Shown: positions 54,951 through 63,746 of the stretch, piece after piece
Layout of the letters: every line of letters starts with the position of its first letter
Numbering within the stretch: position 1 is the stretch's first letter
DNA from: Komagataeibacter intermedius TF2
GTDB lineage: Bacteria > Pseudomonadota > Alphaproteobacteria > Acetobacterales > Acetobacteraceae
DNA length: 64,000 nucleotides
Assembly (NCBI RefSeq): GCF_000964425.1
Contig: NZ_BANF01000012.1
Coordinates: 62,001-126,000, forward strand
Reading direction: 5' to 3'
Notes under the pieces: generated by a model
What the model saw: the letters and a program-made list of their open reading frames with translations, nothing else
Databases searched by the model: none
What the model was told of the DNA's origin: nothing
Translations under genes and position numbers: made by a program

Positions 54951-57545
54951 TCATTCCTCGTCGATCGGGCGCTTGGGGAGAAGGGCTGGCACGAAGACCA
55001 GCGTCGCCACCAGCGTGCAGGCCAGTGACAGCAGCAGCAGCCGGCCCATGCTGGCCGTGCCCGGATGGTGGGACGCCGCAAGTGACCCGAAGGCCGTGCC
55101 CGTTGTCAGCGCGGAAAACAGCACCGCGCGCGCCGTCGGGCTGGACAGGGGCAGCTTGATCCCCGCCCGCCAGTTCATGACGAAATAGATGTTGAACGAC
55201 ACGCCAACCCCCAGCAGCAGAGGAAGCGCGATGATGTTGGCGAAGTTCAGCTGCTCCGGCACTACAATGATCAGGATGACCGTCATCAACGCCGACAGCA
55301 GCAGCGGCGCCAGCACCAGCGCCGTATCCAGCAGCTTGCGCAGGGCCACCGCCAGGATGATGGCGATCATCACGATGGCGGCGGCCGCTGCCGTGACAAA
55401 AGCATGCACCATGGTCGCCGCACTCTGCACGATGTCGATGGCGGACCCCGCCGCCATGGGAGCGACCTTCTGGATTTCCCCCACATAGGTGTGCAGCGCC
55501 CGGTTGCCTTTCATGTCCTTTGTCGGGTGGACCTCGACCAGTGCACGTCCGTCGGGCAGCAGGTAGTCGTGCGCCAGCTGCGCGGGCACGTCGGAAATCG
55601 CAACCGGTTTCACCTGCAGCATGTCGCGCAGCATGTTCAGCTGCATGGGCAGGAAGCGCACCAGTGCCTCGTTCGTGGCCAGCACACGCTGGTCATCCGC
55701 CTGCGACAGGTGGGCCAGCGCCGACTGGATGCGGCGCAGCGGATCATCGGCGGGCAGCTTGTCCATCACGCCGCCAAGTGCCGCCGCCGTCTTTGCCGCC
55801 GCCGTGCGCAGGGCGTCCGCATCCGGCGCGGGTGCCGGGTTGGACACCAGCAGCGTCGGCAGCATGATGTTCGCGGCATCCTGGATCAGGGGCAGCTTGT
55901 CCTTCTGGTCCGCAGGCACCAGCGACCCCAGCCACAATGCATCATGCACCATAGGCAGGCCCGAGAGTTTGTCGGACATGGTGGCGGCCTGATCCAGGTT
56001 CGGCATCAGCACATCCACCGTATAGGGGGAATACTGCGGCTCCGACATCAGCATGCCCAGCGTGACCATTCCCTCCGATTTGGGATTCTTGGTATGCAGC
56101 GGGTCCGCGTCAAAGGTCAGGCGGGGAATAAGGGCCACGCCCACCAGCGCGATCACCACGAAAACCCCAAGGATCGGCTTGCGATGATGGCGGATCGCCA
56201 CGTCAACCGGGCGGGCGAAGGCAAACCCGATCTTGCCGTGCCCGGACGTGGGCCGGAACAGCCGCAGCAGGGCGGGCAGCAGTGTCAGCGTGCAGATGAA
56301 GGCGAACAGCATGCCGAACCCGGCAATCAGCCCAAGCTGGGCCACGCCGACAAAGGCAGTCGGGGTAAAGGCAAGGAACCCTGCCGAGGTCGCCATGGCG
56401 GCGACAAGGATCTGATGCCCGGTTTCATTGCCGGTCTGTTCAAGTGCGTCCAGCAGCCCCGGTGAGGAGCCGTCCGGCAGGGCCTGCGCGCGGAACCGGA
56501 CCGAGAACTGGATGGCGAAGTCCACCGCGATGCCCACGAACAGAATGGCGAACGCGACCGAAATCAGGTTCAGCTTGCCCACCACGATTGCCGCAAAACC
56601 GGTGGTCAGCAGCAGGCCGGAGACCAGCGTGATGATGATGGGAATGATGATGCGCCACGTATGCACCGCCAGGATCAGCCACAGCGAAACCAGCACCAGA
56701 GATCCCAGCAGGCCAGCCACCATGCCTTCGGCCACGGTGGCGAATTCCTCATCCGCAATCTGGGTATCACCGGTAATGTGGACATGCGCCCGGCCACTCT
56801 GGACAAATGGCAGGCTGCTGGCGGCGTTGCGGATGGCGTCCGACGCGGCTCCGCCGGGCTGGAAGGAATCATAATCCAGCTTGGGCTGTGTCACGACAAA
56901 CTGGTACTTGCCGCCAAGGTCCGCCAGGTCGCCCGCCAGCAGGCGTTCCCACGACAGGGGTTCGGGCGTGCCCGAGACCGAGTGCTGCAGCGTCGTGGCG
57001 AACCCGTCCAGCGCGGCATGGAAGGGACCCAGGTCGGCCTGTCCCTGACTTATGCCCAGCGCGATCAGGTTCAGTGCGTTGAACAGCCCGCGTCCTGACG
57101 GGTCGGCGGCCAGTTCACTCAGGAACGGCTGCGCGGTGATGGTGGTGTTCAGCACCCGCTCCAGCGCCTTGGGGTCAAGGAACATGAGGCCGTTGCGCAC
57201 CAGGTAGGGGTCGGTCTGGGGGGTGGTGACGTAATTGAAATGGGCGTGGTCGTCACGCAGCTTCGCCGCCAGCGCCAGCGCGGTCTGCTGCGCCTCTTCC
57301 GGCAGGGCCGCGTCAATCACGGCGACAAGCTGGTCCTGTTTCTGGGGAAACAGCCGCCCCATCTCATCCGACCGCTTTTTCCAGTCCAGTGAGGCCGAGA
57401 ACATCGTTCCCGTATCCGTGGTCACGCCCAGCAGCGCGTAACTGGCATAGGTTGCGCCTATGATCAGGAACGCAAAGACCAGCACCACCGCAATGGCACG
57501 ACGGGAACAGAAAGCGACAAGGCGCCCAAGCGGTACCGATAGCAT
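54951..57545 (-). CDS. hpnN: Hopanoid-associated RND transporter HpnN (MMPL family)
   Basis: 864-residue inner membrane protein with 12 helices in two blocks and two periplasmic domains. The opening RLVAFCSRRAIAVVLVFAFL, the SSD-like helices (IAILFVGIAVDFAIQFSVRFR) and the second-half ANIIALPLLLGVGVSFNIYFVMNWR fit HpnN, which moves hopanoids to the outer membrane. An hpnL-like gene lies 141 bp upstream on the same strand. Other hopanoid genes are outside the window. Confidence 0.88.
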   Translation of the reverse strand: MLSVPLGRLVAFCSRRAIAVVLVFAFLIIGATYASYALLGVTTDTGTMFSASLDWKKRSDEMGRLFPQKQDQLVAVIDAALPEEAQQTALALAAKLRDDHAHFNYVTTPQTDPYLVRNGLMFLDPKALERVLNTTITAQPFLSELAADPSGRGLFNALNLIALGISQGQADLGPFHAALDGFATTLQHSVSGTPEPLSWERLLAGDLADLGGKYQFVVTQPKLDYDSFQPGGAASDAIRNAASSLPFVQSGRAHVHITGDTQIADEEFATVAEGMVAGLLGSLVLVSLWLILAVHTWRIIIPIIITLVSGLLLTTGFAAIVVGKLNLISVAFAILFVGIAVDFAIQFSVRFRAQALPDGSSPGLLDALEQTGNETGHQILVAAMATSAGFLAFTPTAFVGVAQLGLIAGFGMLFAFICTLTLLPALLRLFRPTSGHGKIGFAFARPVDVAIRHHRKPILGVFVVIALVGVALIPRLTFDADPLHTKNPKSEGMVTLGMLMSEPQYSPYTVDVLMPNLDQAATMSDKLSGLPMVHDALWLGSLVPADQKDKLPLIQDAANIMLPTLLVSNPAPAPDADALRTAAAKTAAALGGVMDKLPADDPLRRIQSALAHLSQADDQRVLATNEALVRFLPMQLNMLRDMLQVKPVAISDVPAQLAHDYLLPDGRALVEVHPTKDMKGNRALHTYVGEIQKVAPMAAGSAIDIVQSAATMVHAFVTAAAAAIVMIAIILAVALRKLLDTALVLAPLLLSALMTVILIIVVPEQLNFANIIALPLLLGVGVSFNIYFVMNWRAGIKLPLSSPTARAVLFSALTTGTAFGSLAASHHPGTASMGRLLLLSLACTLVATLVFVPALLPKRPIDEE

Positions 57546-57686
57546 GACGAGTATTCAGCCCTTCAGAAACCTACGTCGTGCCGCATGAGGCGCGGCAGTC
57601 GGTGAAGAGGCCCGGTTTGGCCCATGATGTGGTCCCGATGCAAGGTGGTTCTTTGTCACACGACGTGACCGCGCATGGCGCAGGCG

Positions 57687-58697
57687 TCATGACTGACCGG
57701 GCAGGTGCGCTTCCCCTGCGGTGGACGGGTCGGGTCGGATCCAGCGTATTTCCATGACCTGCCATGCCACGAGCGACGGCAGGCCCCATGCAATCTCCCG
57801 CAGGCGCTTGATCAGCGACAGCGCGATCCCCACCTGCGGCGACAGGCCGAACAGCCCCCCGATGATGATATACCCCCCCTCCGACACGCCCAGCGCGCCA
57901 GGTACGGCGAAGCCTGCGGATTTTGCCGCCTGTCCCACGCTTTCGATCACAAAACTGTCAGCAAGCGAAAGCGGATGCCCCATGGCCTTGAGCACAAGGA
58001 AAACCTCGAACGTGCCGAGCGACCAGCCCAGCAGCTGCAACGCGCCCGCGCGCAGCGAATTTTCATGCGCGCGGTAAAGGGCGATGATCTCGGCATGCAG
58101 GCCGCGGATGTCATCCACCCCGTCCCATCCCAGATGGGCCGCGATGCGCACCAGCAGCTTTTCCACAAGGGAAACGGCGCCCAGATACTGGCTGCCAAAG
58201 AACACCATGCCCAGCAGGACGGCGGCCCCGGCGCTTTCCATCAGCTCATCCGTCACATGTGACCGGTTGACCAGGCAGAACAGCACCCCAAGCCCGATCA
58301 GCGTGAAGGTGACCTGGCTGAGCAGTTCGATCGTCAGGTCGCAGATCGTCGCGGCGGCGGCGCGCTTTATGCCCATGTTCTCGCGCCGGGCCATGAGGCG
58401 GGTGGTAATGACCTCCCCCCCCACCTGGGCCACCGGCAGCAGGTTGTTGATCCCTTCGCGCGCGCAGCGCAGCGCAAAAAAATCCATGAAGGCCAGCGGG
58501 GCGCGCCCGGTCCCGGCCAGCGTGCGCCATGCCTGCGCCGAGACACAGACCTGGCTTGCATGGAAAATGATGATGGCAGGGATGCTCCACCCTCCGGCCG
58601 CGATCAGCCGCAGGATGTCATGCAGACCAAAACGCCCCAGCATCCATATCGTCAGACCGATACCGAATGCCCCGGCGATGAAGGTAAGCTGCCGCAT
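57687..58697 (-). CDS. hpnL: HpnL-like flippase-fold membrane protein (UPF0104)
   Basis: 336 residues with about eight helices. Family signature LRCAREGINNLLPVAQVGGEVITTRLM, and the C-terminal ESVGQAAKSAGFAVPGALGVSEGGYIIIGGLFGLS typical of the lysylphosphatidylglycerol-synthase membrane domain family. In hopanoid producers the HpnL members lie beside hpn genes; proximity to hpnN supports that here. Exact activity unknown. Confidence 0.8.
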   Translation of the reverse strand: MRQLTFIAGAFGIGLTIWMLGRFGLHDILRLIAAGGWSIPAIIIFHASQVCVSAQAWRTLAGTGRAPLAFMDFFALRCAREGINNLLPVAQVGGEVITTRLMARRENMGIKRAAAATICDLTIELLSQVTFTLIGLGVLFCLVNRSHVTDELMESAGAAVLLGMVFFGSQYLGAVSLVEKLLVRIAAHLGWDGVDDIRGLHAEIIALYRAHENSLRAGALQLLGWSLGTFEVFLVLKAMGHPLSLADSFVIESVGQAAKSAGFAVPGALGVSEGGYIIIGGLFGLSPQVGIALSLIKRLREIAWGLPSLVAWQVMEIRWIRPDPSTAGEAHLPGQS

Positions 58698-58776
58698 TCG
58701 CCATCCCTGTCCGCAGTCCCTGAAACAGGACCGTTAAAAGGCTGTTTTCAGCCATTTAACCGGTCCTGTGCCTATC

Positions 58777-59262
58777 TTAACAGCCTCTGATTTTCTGAAG
58801 CAATGCGATACTTTCAACACAGGCGGCGACAGCTTCGCGGCCCTTGTTGTGCACGTCGTCGCGCGACCGGACCACGGCCTGTTCGTCCGTGTAGGTGGTC
58901 AGCACGCCAAAGGCGATCGGCACTTCGGTGTTCAGCGTCGCCTGCTGCAGGCCCACGGCGGTGCCAAGGCTTATGAATTCGAAATGCGCGGTATCGCCCT
59001 TGATCACGCAGCCAAGGCATACCACGCCGTCATACCGTCCGGTGCGCGCCAGCGTCTGTGCCAGCAGCGGCAGCTCATATGCCCCTGGCGCATACATGAT
59101 ATCGTCCGGTCGCATGGAAATGGCGTGTTCCTCCAGCCATGCCAGCGCGCCGTCACGCAGCCCATGGGTCACGTTTTCATTGAAACGGCTGACCACGATG
59201 GCGATGCGCGGCGCGTGGGCAAACTCAAGCTGTGCGGGAGTGGAGGGGATGTTGGTGCTCAT
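58777..59262 (-). CDS. ribH: 6,7-dimethyl-8-ribityllumazine synthase
   Basis: Penultimate riboflavin enzyme. 161 residues. Core signatures RIAIVVSRFNENVTHGL, PGAYELPLLAQTLA, CLGCVIKGDTAHFEFIS and IAFGVLTTYTDEQAVVRS. Last gene of ribD-ribE-ribBA-ribH. nusB, often next, does not follow. Confidence 0.97.
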   Translation of the reverse strand: MSTNIPSTPAQLEFAHAPRIAIVVSRFNENVTHGLRDGALAWLEEHAISMRPDDIMYAPGAYELPLLAQTLARTGRYDGVVCLGCVIKGDTAHFEFISLGTAVGLQQATLNTEVPIAFGVLTTYTDEQAVVRSRDDVHNKGREAVAACVESIALLQKIRGC

Positions 59263-59313
59263 ATCCGGCGTTTTCCGTTTTAAGGTGCAGAGAGTGTATG
59301 AAAATAACTTTTT

Positions 59314-60579
59314 TCAGTGGACGTCGGCTGTCGCGGGTTCGCACAGGGCATGCCCCATCCGGGTACGCTTGGCTTCCAGATAGGCCCGGTTGAATGGGTT
59401 GGGTTCCACCGCAAGAGTGATGCGTTCACGCACGTCAAAGCCATGGCGTTCCAGCGCACGCACCTTGTCAGGGTTGTTGGTCAGCAGGTCCAGCCGCTTT
59501 ACCCCCAGCGCGCGCAGGATGTCGGATGCCGCCTGCCAGTCACGTGCATCGGTCTGGAAACCCAGCCGGTGGTTGGCGTCCACCGTATCCAGTCCCTCGT
59601 CCTGCAGGGCATAGGCGCGGATCTTGTTGGCAAGGCCGATACCCCGCCCTTCATGCCCGCGCACATAGACCAGAACGCCGGATTCCGCCTGTCCGATCTG
59701 TTCCAGCGCGCCCTGAAGCTGCGCGCCGCAGTCGCATCGCAGCGACCCCAGCGCATCGCCCGTCACGCATTCCGAATGCAGCCGCACCAGCGGGACAGCG
59801 TCCGCGCGGTCGGGCTGTCCCTTGACCATGGCGACATGTTCGGTCCCGTCGGGCGCGCGGAAGGCGTGGATCATCATGTCCGGGCCGCCAAAGCGGCTGG
59901 GCAGGTGGGCGCGGGCAACCTGTTCGATGGCGGGTGGCGCATCCGGCCCGGCACCCAGCGGGTTGGCTTCCAGCCATTTCGCCAGTTCCGCAATGGACAG
60001 GATCTGCAGCCCATGGCGCGTGGCGTAGGGGCGCAGGTCGTCCATGCGGGCCATGGTGCCATCCTCGTTCATGATCTCGCAGATCACGGCGGCCGGGATC
60101 AGGCCCGCCATGCGGGCAAGGTCCACCGATGCCTCCGTATGGCCGGGCCGCGCCACCGTCCCGCCCGGCACCGCGCGCAGCGGGAAGATATGCCCGGGGG
60201 ATACCAGATCCGCAGGCTTCGCATCGGGCGCTGCGGCCACCAGCACGGTTTCGGCGCGGTCGGCAGCCGAAATGCCGGTGGTGACGCCCTCACGCGCCTC
60301 GATCGACACGGTAAAGGCCGTGCCGCGCGGGCAGGTGTTCACCTGTGTCATCATGGGCAGGTTGAGCTGCGCAACGCGTTCGGGCGACATGGGCATGCAC
60401 ACCAGTCCGCGCGCATGCGTGACCATGAAGTTCATGGCGTCCGGCGTCATGAGTTCGGCGGCCATGACCAGGTCGCCTTCGTTCTCGCGGTCCTCGTCAT
60501 CCACAAGGATGATCATCCCGCCCCGGCGGATGGTGGCAACGGCCTGTGCCAGTGCCGGGGGCATCAACGATACTGACAT
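59314..60579 (-). CDS. ribBA: Bifunctional RibBA (DHBP synthase/GTP cyclohydrolase II)
   Basis: 421 residues. N-terminal DHBP synthase: MIILVDDEDRENEGDLVMAAE, RGLVCMPMSPERV and GHTEASVDLARMAG. C-terminal GTP cyclohydrolase II with all three zinc cysteines (CVTGDALGSLRCDCG), the catalytic region VYVRGHEGRGIGLANK and LLTNNPDKV. GGAGAG precedes the ATG. Overlaps the ribE 3' end by 16 bp. Confidence 0.95.
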   Translation of the reverse strand: MSVSLMPPALAQAVATIRRGGMIILVDDEDRENEGDLVMAAELMTPDAMNFMVTHARGLVCMPMSPERVAQLNLPMMTQVNTCPRGTAFTVSIEAREGVTTGISAADRAETVLVAAAPDAKPADLVSPGHIFPLRAVPGGTVARPGHTEASVDLARMAGLIPAAVICEIMNEDGTMARMDDLRPYATRHGLQILSIAELAKWLEANPLGAGPDAPPAIEQVARAHLPSRFGGPDMMIHAFRAPDGTEHVAMVKGQPDRADAVPLVRLHSECVTGDALGSLRCDCGAQLQGALEQIGQAESGVLVYVRGHEGRGIGLANKIRAYALQDEGLDTVDANHRLGFQTDARDWQAASDILRALGVKRLDLLTNNPDKVRALERHGFDVRERITLAVEPNPFNRAYLEAKRTRMGHALCEPATADVH

Positions 60580-61181
60580 ACGCTCTCCACATATTTTGCG
60601 ATGACATCGACTTCGATATTCACGGGGTCCCCTGCCTTCAGGGCGCCAAGGGTCGTATGGTCCCAGGTGTGGGGGATGATCATCAGTGCGATGCGGAATT
60701 CATCCGCGTCACAGCCCCCTTCGCCCGGCGCGCCGACGTCGTTCAGCGTCAGGCTGATGCCGTCGATCGTGATCGACCCCTTTTCCACCAGATAGCGGCG
60801 CAGGCGGGCCGGCACGGTGAAGGTGATGTGACGGGCCTCCCCTTCCTGCCGCACCGCCGCAAGCCGTCCCGTTCCATCCACATGTCCCTGCACGATGTGG
60901 CCCGACAGGCGGGTGGTGGGGGTAACTGCGCGTTCAAGGTTGACGGTGTGGCCTGACGCAAGCCGTCCCAGCGCCGTGCGGTCCAGCGTTTCCGAACTGA
61001 TGAAGAACGTGGCCGTGCCCGCCGCGTCGAACGACGTGACCGTCAGGCACACGCCATTGACGGCAATGCTTTCGCCCATGGTCAGGTCGGGAATGCCGGT
61101 GGCCACGGTTATGTCCAGGTCCCGGTCCTGCCGGCGTGCGGCGGTAATGCGGCCCTGATGTTCGATAATGCCGGAAAACAT
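60564..61181 (-). CDS. ribE: Riboflavin synthase alpha subunit
   Basis: 205 residues in two similar lumazine-binding halves, starting MFSGIIEHQGRI. The first half has GESIAVNGVCLTVTSF and the second VEKGSITIDGISLTLNDV. The linker GHIVQGHVDGTGRL is typical. The ATG lies 2 bp after the ribD stop. Confidence 0.96.
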   Translation of the reverse strand: MFSGIIEHQGRITAARRQDRDLDITVATGIPDLTMGESIAVNGVCLTVTSFDAAGTATFFISSETLDRTALGRLASGHTVNLERAVTPTTRLSGHIVQGHVDGTGRLAAVRQEGEARHITFTVPARLRRYLVEKGSITIDGISLTLNDVGAPGEGGCDADEFRIALMIIPHTWDHTTLGALKAGDPVNIEVDVIAKYVESVCQYR

Positions 61182-61183
61182 GC

Positions 61184-62281
61184 TTACTCCTTCACCGCGG
61201 CCAGTTCGGGAAACAGGCGCAGTGGCGTCACGTCCCCCTCCCGCACGCGTATGCTGTAATGATCGGCGCCATCATGGTCCGCAGTGATGGCCAGCCAGTC
61301 GTGCCACAGGTTCCGCGCCGTGATTTCCGCCAGAAGCTGCGGCCCCGCTTCCACCATGGCCCACGTGACCCCGGCCTGACCCAGCATGTCGGGCAGGGCC
61401 GTGATGTCGGTACAGACCTGCACCGCAAAGCCACGGTCATGCGCGGCCTGCAGGTAGGCGGCGTCGACTTCCCCCGTGCGGGTGCAGATGGCCAGCACAC
61501 GTGGCGCGCGGTCCGGATGGTCGGCCACCCGGCGTACGTTCAGGCCCGGATTGTCGGCGCGGATGGTGCCGCCCGTGGTAATCACCGCATCCGTTGCGCG
61601 CCGCAGGCGGTGCGCAAGGTCCAGCGACGCGGCGGAGGTAAAGGTGGTACGGCCTGCTGGCGGCACCATGGAACCCGTGGCGTCGAGCGCCTGCTTGACC
61701 GTGATCCACGGCTGCCCCGTGCGCATGAAGTGGGTGAAAGGGGCCAGAAGGCTGCGGCACATGGCCTGTATTTCGCCCTGCGGGCCCGTGGGGCGCAGGA
61801 TGTGTACGTCGCAGCCATGCTGGCGCAGGTGGTCCGCCCCACCCCCTTCGACATGGGGATTGGGGTCGCGCACGCCGATCCAGACATCGCGGACCGGCGT
61901 CGCCAGCAGCGCCTGCGAACACGGGCCGGTGCGACCGGTATGGTTGCACGGTTCCAGTGTGACGACCGCCGTATGGGCACGATCCAGCAGGCCGCGTTCA
62001 CGGCACTGGTTTATGGCCTGTATTTCGGCATGGGGGGTTCCGGCGCGATGATGGCCGCCTGTCGCAAGGATGACGCCATCACGGTCCAGCAGGGCACAGC
62101 CCACTGGCGGATTGGGGGCGGTCGCGCCCACATGGCGGGCGGCCTCGTTCACCGCCGCGCGAAACGCCTGCGCGATGGCGGGGGGCATGTCTGGGCCTGA
62201 AGGGGGTGTGACACCCTGTGGCAACGCGTCCAAAACACAGTACTCCATCCATCCGGACGGACCCAGGGCGCGTAAAACCAT
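61184..62281 (-). CDS. ribD: Bifunctional deaminase/reductase RibD
   Basis: Second and third steps of riboflavin synthesis. The N-terminal deaminase has APNPPVGCALLD, the zinc ligands in GTPHAEIQAI and LEPCNHTGRTGPC; the reductase starts near FMRTGQPWITVKQALDATG. The start is uncertain. I choose ATG 62281 because GAAGG lies 7 nt before it (365 residues). ATG 62314, directly after the riboswitch, and ATG 62188, best matching the usual RibD N-terminus, are also in frame. First gene of the operon. Confidence 0.9.
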   Translation of the reverse strand: MVLRALGPSGWMEYCVLDALPQGVTPPSGPDMPPAIAQAFRAAVNEAARHVGATAPNPPVGCALLDRDGVILATGGHHRAGTPHAEIQAINQCRERGLLDRAHTAVVTLEPCNHTGRTGPCSQALLATPVRDVWIGVRDPNPHVEGGGADHLRQHGCDVHILRPTGPQGEIQAMCRSLLAPFTHFMRTGQPWITVKQALDATGSMVPPAGRTTFTSAASLDLAHRLRRATDAVITTGGTIRADNPGLNVRRVADHPDRAPRVLAICTRTGEVDAAYLQAAHDRGFAVQVCTDITALPDMLGQAGVTWAMVEAGPQLLAEITARNLWHDWLAITADHDGADHYSIRVREGDVTPLRLFPELAAVKE

Positions 62282-62284
62282 CGG

Positions 62285-62309
62285 CCTGCCTTCACGCACG
62301 GAAGGCAGG
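62285..62309 (-). promoter_or_regulatory. Hairpin that could hide the ribD ribosome site
   Basis: Perfect 9-bp stem CCTGCCTTC / GAAGGCAGG with a 7-nt loop, 12 nt after the FMN aptamer. Its 3' arm contains the GAAGG that would serve ATG 62281. TTTT follows a few bases later, so premature termination is an alternative. Confidence 0.55.
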
Positions 62310-62320
62310 GGCATAGTTTC

Positions 62321-62472
62321 CGTTCTCTTTCATCCGGACTGTAACCGTCGGTTCCGGAATTGCACCGGATCTGCTTGACCCCGCCCGCGTGTCCTGCGGC
62401 CGGGCGCTCGCGGACTTATGCCCCCTTACGGGAAACAAATACCGCCGGTGGGGAATTTCGCCCCGCCCTGAG
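62321..62472 (-). promoter_or_regulatory. FMN riboswitch (RFN element)
   Basis: Minus-strand sequence matches the RFN consensus along its length: GGGCGGGGCGAAATTCCCC, ACCGGCGGTA, CCGCGAGCG, GCAGATCCGGTGCAATTCC, then GACGGTTACAGTCCGGATG and AAGAGAA. FMN binding should shut off ribD-ribE-ribBA-ribH. The remaining DNA to 62585 is leader and promoter region. Confidence 0.96.
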
Positions 62473-62585
62473 AACGCCTGCGAACCGGGCGGCTGGCCCG
62501 ATTCGTATTCAGTAAGGTGATCTTGGGAATGATTTTAACGAATTGCAAGTGCGGCGATGGATAACCACGGTAAGTTATCGTGATT

Positions 62586-63476
62586 TCAGACGTTGTCTTC
62601 CCGGTGGCGTCCCGGATGCAGCAGGGAGGGAATGCGGCCATGATGGCCGAAATTGACCAGCCGCGCCTCTTCCACCTCGATCCGGCCCAGAAGCCGGGAG
62701 CGGATCAGCCATATCGCCAGTGCAGCCCCCATGAACGGCCCCAGCGCGTAGATCCAGAACGATTCCCACTGTCCCGCCACGATGGCGGGGCCAAAGCTGC
62801 GCGCAAGGTTGGAACTGTTGCCCGACAGCCATGCGGAAACCGGGTTGCAGAACAGGAAGAACAGGCCTCCCGCCCATGGCGTCAGCCATTTCAGGACCGG
62901 ATGCCCCGCCAGATAGCACAGCATCAGCACCAGCAGGGCCGTCAGCACCACTTCGGTCACCAGCGGCCAGATGATGGCGACCCCGGAGAAGGGAATGGTC
63001 GCGGCATAGGCGGAGGCCTGCACCATCTGCCCCCATCCGGGCAGGACATGCCCGAGTGCCGCCAGCAGTACGGTGGCAAGGCACGCTCCCGCCATCTGGG
63101 CCGCCACATACCCGCACAGGTCCACGACCCCCAGCCGTCCCGCCAGGCTGAACGCCAGCGACACGGAGGGACTGACATGTGCCCCGCTGACGCGTCCGAA
63201 CGGCGTGAAGGCCGCGACCGTGCCCGACAGTCCGAAAAACAGCCCGCACAGCGCCGTCTGCACAATGGGGTGGGGACCAAGGGCCCGGCCGATGGCGGTA
63301 TAGGGCGTGGTCAGGACCGTGACGGACACGATTCCGCAGATCATGAGCGCCACAGTCGCCACCAGTTCGCAGCCATACAGCTTCCAGTGGAAGGGATGAT
63401 CGGGGTGGGGCGCCCCGGCGAGTGGCCGGTCCTCGAGGGGGCGGGAACCGGGCAGCCGGGTTGCGGTCATGTCCAT
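62586..63476 (-). CDS. MIP-family channel (aquaporin/aquaglyceroporin) with altered NPA motifs
   Basis: 296 residues with six membrane helices. The loop B motif, normally GAHxNPAV, reads GAHVSPSVSLAF, so Asn-Pro-Ala is Ser-Pro-Ser. Loop E, normally NPAR, reads SSNLARSFGPA, Asn-Leu-Ala with the selectivity Arg retained. The second change matches the NLA of yeast Fps1, whose loop B is NPS. Fold residues elsewhere are intact (YGCELVATVALM, QMAGACLATVLLAAL). Probably passes glycerol or small acids, not only water. Extra N- and C-terminal tails of about 35 residues. Confidence 0.85.
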   Translation of the reverse strand: MDMTATRLPGSRPLEDRPLAGAPHPDHPFHWKLYGCELVATVALMICGIVSVTVLTTPYTAIGRALGPHPIVQTALCGLFFGLSGTVAAFTPFGRVSGAHVSPSVSLAFSLAGRLGVVDLCGYVAAQMAGACLATVLLAALGHVLPGWGQMVQASAYAATIPFSGVAIIWPLVTEVVLTALLVLMLCYLAGHPVLKWLTPWAGGLFFLFCNPVSAWLSGNSSNLARSFGPAIVAGQWESFWIYALGPFMGAALAIWLIRSRLLGRIEVEEARLVNFGHHGRIPSLLHPGRHREDNV

Positions 63477-63628
63477 TACTCCTTCATTCAGCCATGTAGA
63501 GGTCTTGAGTTAAGGGAAGGAATGGTGTGGAATAAACGCAATCATGCGAATATATGCCGTGCATGAGAATAGTTAATGCATAGCAGTTGAACGTTTTTTC
63601 TATATAGGATGTAAGCCATTCCTCTATT

Positions 63629-63668
63629 CCATCCGCCGTATGACGGATAAGGGATGGGAGTGGTTTTT
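63629..63668 (+). terminator. Terminator-like hairpin upstream of the right-edge gene
   Basis: CCATCC and GGATGG (63629-63657) enclose a smaller CCG/CGG stem, and six T follow (63663-63668). It lies 80 bp before the partial porin gene and might end a leader RNA. The rest of 63477-63746 is AT-rich with no gene seen. Confidence 0.35.
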
Positions 63669-63746
63669 TATCTGTCGCGTCCGTTTGTTACTGTATTCAT
63701 CATCAGTACATGCGCCGGGCGCGGGCAGGTGGTTTTTATTAACCGT

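Noticed and set aside
59317-60576. A 419-codon ORF opposite ribBA
   Set aside because: Exact shadow of the ribBA frame.
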